DNA from: Papio anubis
Taxonomy: Eukaryota; Chordata; Mammalia; Primates; Cercopithecidae
Assembly (NCBI RefSeq): GCF_008728515.1
Contig: NC_044988.1
Location: forward strand, 34,885,159 to 34,949,158
DNA length: 64,000 bases
Reading direction: 5' to 3'
The first letter of the stretch is position 1. Each line of letters starts with the position of its first letter. The position numbers and the translations under genes were made by a program. Positions 59,200-64,000 of the stretch are shown here, one piece after another. The notes beneath the pieces were generated by a model. It was not told where the DNA came from. It saw only the letters and a list, made by a program, of their open reading frames with translations, and did not search any database.

Positions 59200-60060
59200 A
59201 CCTAAGAAAATACTAACGGTCACAGAAGGCTATGAACCTGAGACCTGCTCTCTTTGTCAAACAGAGATTAACAAGGATCAGAGAAAAGATAAAGGCTGTC
59301 TTTGACATACTCAGAAGGCTTACAAGAGTTTTAAAGAAATTACTTTCTCACTATATGATTCATTGTTATTTAACGGTGAGTCAGTAAACCACCTAAAAAT
59401 CATCTTGTGTCATCAGAAACACTAGTGTAACATAACTGTATCATTTTCTACTAAAGACAAAATTTCACCAAAGGGGAAAAAGAAAACACAGGATAAAGAG
59501 ACATATTACACACATCGAAAAAAACAACATTTAACAAAATACTAAAATATTTCCCCACTCTTCTGATACTGTCAAGTCTTAACACTTAAAATAAGGCTTC
59601 CACCTCTCCCACTCCAAACAAATAAATGAATTCTAAACAAAGGAAACTTCATCAGGCATTTGGGTACCTCCTCCCCTCACCACGAGGTCTCTGCTGAATC
59701 TCAATCCTATACACTGAGGAGCCTGTGGCTTGAACCCTACATCCCTCCAAAACCCCCAGACTGTCACTCACTGAGGGTGCTGTCATTTCTCTGTGGAAAA
59801 GACTTTCTTCACAGAGTTCCTCAGACAGTCTCCCAGGTGATGGACACAGAGACTTGGGCTGAGTCTGCCAGAAAGAAATTAGAAAAGTGAGATATTTTTG
59901 AAAGGAATAGAAGGTGCCAGATTCAGAAAGACTTACTCCCCACTTCACAGAGGCACCCACACCTCTGAAGATGACTCCTTGGATTGGAAACCAATTGCAG
60001 GGCAACCCTGGGAGCCATGTGTTAAGGATGGAAGGTCACATGATGCAGGAAGCCTGGGTT
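59200..60060. other. Unassigned stretch between the two 3' L1s
   Basis: Follows the L1 target site directly. Several overlapping open frames exist on both strands at 59652-60005, but none shows a domain or family match that I know. Confidence 0.5.
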
Positions 60061-60064
60061 ATTA

Positions 60065-61575
60065 CATTATCACTGAGAGCTCCTTGCATATTCTGGTTAT
60101 TAATCCCTTGTCAGATGGGTAGTTTGCCGCTATTTTCTCCCATTCTGTGGGTTGTCTCTTCACTTTGTTGATTGTTTCCTTTGCTGTGCAGAAGCTTCTT
60201 AAGTTGATGTGAACCTATTTGTTCATTTTGGCTTTGGATGCCTGTGCTTTGTAGGGTATTAATCAAGAAATCTTTGCCCACTCCAATGTGCTAGAGAGTT
60301 TCTCCAATGTTTTCTTTCAGCAGTTTCATAATTTGAAGTCTTAGATTTAAGTCTTTAATCCATTTTTACTTGATTTTTCTATATGGTAAGAGATAGGGGT
60401 CTTGTTTCATTCTTCTGCATATAGGTATCCTGTTTTTCCAGCACCATTTTTTTTAAGAGACTGTCCTTTTCCCAATGTATGTTCTTGGCACCTTTGTTGA
60501 AATGAGCTCACTGTAATATATGGATTTGTTTCTGAGTTCTCTATTGTGTTTCATTGGTCTATGTGTCTTTTTCTTTTTCTTTTTTTTTTTAATGCCAGTA
60601 CCATGAGGTTTTGGTTACTGTAACTTTGTAGTATAATTTGAAGTCACATGATGTGATCTTTCCAGTTTTGTTCTTTTTGCTTAGGTTGGCAATTCTAGGT
60701 CTTTTTTTTTTTTTTGGAGACTGTCTCTCTCTGTTGCCCAGGCAGAGTGCAGTGGCACATTCTCAGCTCACTGCAACCTCCACCTCCCAGGTTCAAGCTA
60801 TTCTTGTGCCTCAGCCTCCCAAGTAACTGGGCTTACAGGTGTGTGCCCCCATGCCCAGCTAACTTTTGTATTTTTAGTAGAGATGGGGTTTCACTATGTT
60901 GGCCAGGCCGGCCTTGAACTCCTGACCTCAAGTGATCTGCCTACCTCAGCTTCCCAAAATGCTGGGATTACAGGCGTGAGCCACCATGCCCAGCTTCTAG
61001 GTCCTTTTGTGAGCTATTCTTTTGGCTATTCTGGGTCTTTGTGATTCTATATAAATTTTGGGATTATTTTTCTATTTCTATGAAGAATGTCATTGTTACT
61101 TTGATAGGGATTGCATTGAATCTGCAGATTGCTTTGGGTAGCATGGATGTTTTAACAATAATTGAGTCTTCCAATCCGTAAACAATGGATATGTTTCTGT
61201 TTTTCTGTGTTCTCTTTGATTTCTGTCTTCAATGTTTTAGTTTTCATTGTAGAGATCTTTCACTTCTTAATTCCTAGGTATTTTATTTTACTTGTAGCTA
61301 TTGTAAATGGGATTACTTTCTTGATTTCTTTTTCATGTTGTTCCCTGTTGGCATACAGAAATGATACTGATTTTTTTATGTTGATTTTGTACCCTGCAAC
61401 TTTAATGAATTTATCAGTTTGAATAGTTTTTTCATGGAGTCTTTAGGTTTTTCTAAATGTAACATTGTATCATCAGCAAACAAGAATAATTTGGTCTTCT
61501 TTCTTCCTAATTTGAATGCCCTTTCTGTCTCTTGTCTGATTGGCTTAGGTAGGACTTCTACCATGTCATCAGTGA
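60065..61575 (-). mobile_element. Older LINE-1 ORF2 fragment, antisense, with an Alu
   Basis: The text matches antisense L1 ORF2: CATATTCTGGTTATTAATCC (60087), TTTGCTGTGCAGAAGCTTCT (60180), and the reverse transcriptase region FADDT read on the - strand at about 61470. It is interrupted by an antisense Alu at 60706-60995. It is more diverged than the neighbouring 54.4-59.2 kb element and is a separate insertion. Confidence 0.82.
60706..60995 (-). mobile_element. AluS-like, antisense, in the older L1
   Basis: A T-run, then GGAGACTGTCTCTCTCTGTT, to CCATGCCCAGC. TTCTAGGTC is repeated on both sides. Confidence 0.87.
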
Positions 61576-61599
61576 AGGAGACTCTACCCCTTCTAAGAA

Positions 61600-62460
61600 C
61601 ACTTGGATTATATGGAGGGGGAAACTGGCCTTGAAGAAAATTCATGAAATATTAAGACAGAGACCCTTCAGTATTCTCTAACAGCCTAGACTGACTTAAC
61701 ACAAATGAGGAGAGGAGCCTTCAGGGAAGGGAGATCCTCGTGACCTTTGCAGATAGATAGGATGAGACTTCCCTGTTGCTGAAGGAAACCTGAACTCAGG
61801 AAAATGAACCTCACCCATATACATGGTACAGGAGTCCTCTACTGCAGCGTGCCCTTCCTTTTTGCCCTGACATACCTGTGGGCTGAGAATAGGTAATGGC
61901 ATGGCACTGCTTTGATCCCCTAAGCTTCCTGCAGGCCAGGGTAGGGACTAGAGTGACCAGAGCTCATGGCTGGTCTCCTTTGGCTGCAATAAGCATTTTC
62001 CACTTGCCCAAATTCATTGTACAAATAATAGTACTTTATTTGCATGGTGAGCAAAGTTACAGAGCACTGTTTTATAGAACCTGGGGTTCCCCTTCCTGTC
62101 CAGCCCTCAGTGGTGGTGACTGATGCTTAAGACAAGGCTTAAGTCTCTATGCATTTCCCTGTGAGATTCTGATATGGTCTCTCTGATTGTTTTTATAGTA
62201 AACAGCAGGCATACTTTAAGGAGGAAAAAAGAGCTAGTCAAAAGATTTTCTGCCCAGGTTAAAGTCAGTGAAAATTTAGACTGATTATACAAATCAGTGA
62301 AGCCTTCAAGTTATCTCTGGTGAAGACCAGTCCTCTGAAGTTACAAATGTTAAGTTTAGCATTTAGTAAATATCTGGACAGGTTTACTTGTCACTTGAGA
62401 ATATTGTAGGCCTTCTCAAAAAAAGAACAGAAGGGAGTCTCTAAACTTTCATTTCATGGT
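61600..62460. other. Stretch before the MIA2-like pseudogene; possible - strand 3' end
   Basis: A TTTATTTGCAT at about 62036-62046 gives AATAAA on the - strand, so a leftward transcript could end near 62015. This would suit the convergent neighbour (KIAA2026 in human), but nothing here is recognisably coding. Confidence 0.3.
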
Positions 62461-62464
62461 TCAA

Positions 62465-63250
62465 CAGTTACTTGACGATGCATCGAAATCCCTCAATCTC
62501 AAGTAACCAGTGCCAAAAACATCTTCAAAGTGTCTCAGAAGAACTTTCAGAAGGAAATAATGGATCGTTTGGATGAAAACATTCATTTTTAGGAAAATCT
62601 AAAAGCGCTATCCCAAGAAGCTGTGAAATGGAATACAAAGTGTGAGAAACGAAGGAAAAAAATGCTTGACAACTTGAAAACATAAAGAAGTTGTAAATGA
62701 TAAAGAGAGCCCTTTAAAATTGAAGGTGATATACTTGCCTGTCTTCTTTAGCAAAAATTACATGGGTGATGGCAACTTGAAATCAGACAAAGACAAATCA
62801 GAAAATTGAGAACTTCTAGGCTGTAAATCAAAAAACAATTTGAAGAAATACACTGATGCTGTTAAATGTTTCCTTAAAAAGGCTTGAAGAAGAAAAACAA
62901 GGACTATTAAAAAGAAAATCAAATGAATCACTTACAGTTCAAAGAAATGGTCTCTCATCTGAATAAGCATCTTTGTAGTCTGAAAATGTAGCTCATATGA
63001 AAACATCAGCTGTGTAACATCAGAAGCATGACGCCCACAGGAAGATGGCCTCGAGAAAGTCTTGGAAAGAAGCACTTTCTACTATCAAAACTTGATCATT
63101 TCCCAAGAGAAAAAATGCTCAAGAAAGTTGGATGGCAGCTTGGCACACTAACAGAAAGCTCACTGAGCTAAGAAAAGAAAATGATCACAACAGATAAAGT
63201 TGACTAAAGCAGTTTAAATTTCAGGTTTTCCCAAGTGGTTCCTGCTGTTC
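62465..63250 (+). pseudogene. MIA2/CTAGE-family processed pseudogene (coiled-coil part)
   Basis: There is no long open frame, but pieces in shifting frames match the coiled-coil region of MIA2 (cTAGE5) and the CTAGE retrogenes. The clearest is QNLIISQEKK followed, after a frameshift, by AQESWMAAWHTNRKLTEL and RKENDHNR (about 63080-63195), against the parent pattern IISHEKKAHDNWLAAR...LRKENAHNRQ. Upstream, ENLKALSQEAVKWNTKCEK (about 62590-62650) is helical and charged in the same style. In-frame stops and at least two frameshifts make it non-coding. The absence of introns points to retroposition. TANGO1/MIA3 fits less well at the RKEN..HNR block. Both ends are approximate. Confidence 0.72.
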
Positions 63251-63259
63251 CATGTGCAG

Positions 63260-64000
63260 GCGATCCCATGCATCATGTCTGCAAAGAAGGGAGAGGTTAA
63301 AACTGTAAGGGCTTACACATTTGGGTCAGTAGGTTTGATTCAGGTTTACAGCAACCAACTCCTAACTATATACTGGAGGACACATGACCGTGTTTTCTTT
63401 ACTTAATAATTTAATCTCTTTTTATTGTTTTTTCTTAGTTGATGCTACATTTGCTTAAATTCAAGTTCGAAAGAATTACAATTCCTAAGATGGTGTTTTA
63501 CAAATCTAGATGGTTTTAATACAATTCTTGACTATTAGACCATTCCATGAGGCTCTCAGAATCAGGTCCATTTAAGTACTGTATTTAGGCTGAATTAAAT
63601 AGTTCACTATTACGTAAACCATAATTGAATTTTGTATGATCATGGAGATAAATAAATCAATAAAGGTCATTTATATATGCTACGAACTGTTACAAGAAAT
63701 GTGAGTAACAGTATTTACCTCAATAAATTTAGGTTTAATAGACAGAATCCCACCCAAACCCAACAAAAAAAGAATAATACCCTCCAACTAAATCTATTAG
63801 TATTTTTATTAGTTTAGCACTACATTCATAGATTTAGGGGAGGTAACACTTTGTTCATATTATTTGCTGTTTAAATATTTCTAAATTTTATGCAGTCAAA
63901 AATAAAAGCTTTCCCTTAAAATACCTTCTTTATCCTTCTCAATCTCAACAGGTTGTCTCATCTCTAGCATTACTAGATACCTGATTATGCCAAATATCAG
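63260..64000. other. Right edge, AT-rich, nothing recognised
   Basis: No repeat or gene signature could be assigned. In human synteny the 3' UTR of KIAA2026 lies around here on the - strand, but I cannot confirm it from sequence. Confidence 0.35.

Noticed and set aside
1..64000. CRISPR arrays, operons, ribosome binding sites, tRNA or rRNA genes
   Set aside because: None seen. The window is vertebrate nuclear DNA, and the short tandem repeats lack spacer structure.

Overview
This is 64 kb of catarrhine primate nuclear DNA, most likely from an Old World monkey. Dozens of Alu elements, LINE-1 pieces, MaLR and ERV1 LTRs and an Hsmar1 mariner show that it is primate. Two Alus (8438-8746 and 23562-23868) carry the GCGAGGTGGC / GATCCGGCCACTGC variants that I associate with the AluYR subfamilies of cercopithecid monkeys. 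The only gene with an intact reading frame differs from the human protein at four residues.

That gene is MLANA (Melan-A/MART-1), the 118-residue melanosomal membrane protein, on the + strand. It has five exons: a non-coding exon 1 ending at 35652, and coding exons 37182-37258 (from exon 2), 42241-42337, 51249-51362 and 52999-53067. The joined frame is open and every intron is GT-AG. The 3' UTR runs to about 54175 and contains an antisense Alu. On human synteny, as I remember it, the window lies between ERMP1 (off the left edge) and KIAA2026 (convergent, off or just touching the right edge). No exon of either could be recognised.

Layout. 1-35 kb is intergenic: repeats, an AK4 processed pseudogene on the - strand (2850-3590), a gammaretrovirus-type solo LTR with a 4-bp target duplication (10217-10755), an old sense L1 (about 18.95-21.0 kb) followed by an ERV1-like LTR, a MER21-like LTR (27.58-28.08 kb), and a near-complete but dead Hsmar1 transposon split by an Alu (33187-34789). 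35-54 kb is MLANA. Its 8.9-kb intron 3 holds a MaLR LTR and a nested stack in which an old antisense L1 is interrupted by an ERV1-like LTR, itself interrupted by a young Alu. 54.4-59.2 kb is one L1 insertion on the - strand whose 5' UTR is inverted (twin-priming pattern), with matching target duplications and a TTTT/AA cleavage site. 60.1-61.6 kb is an older antisense L1 with an Alu. 62.46-63.25 kb is a decayed MIA2/CTAGE-family retropseudogene.

I see no undescribed gene system. The points most worth a second look are structural: the inverted L1 with an internal deletion, an LTR-like segment spliced into the middle of an Alu, a pair of mutually exclusive hairpins near 13.2 kb, and the solo LTR as a marker for species or lineage.
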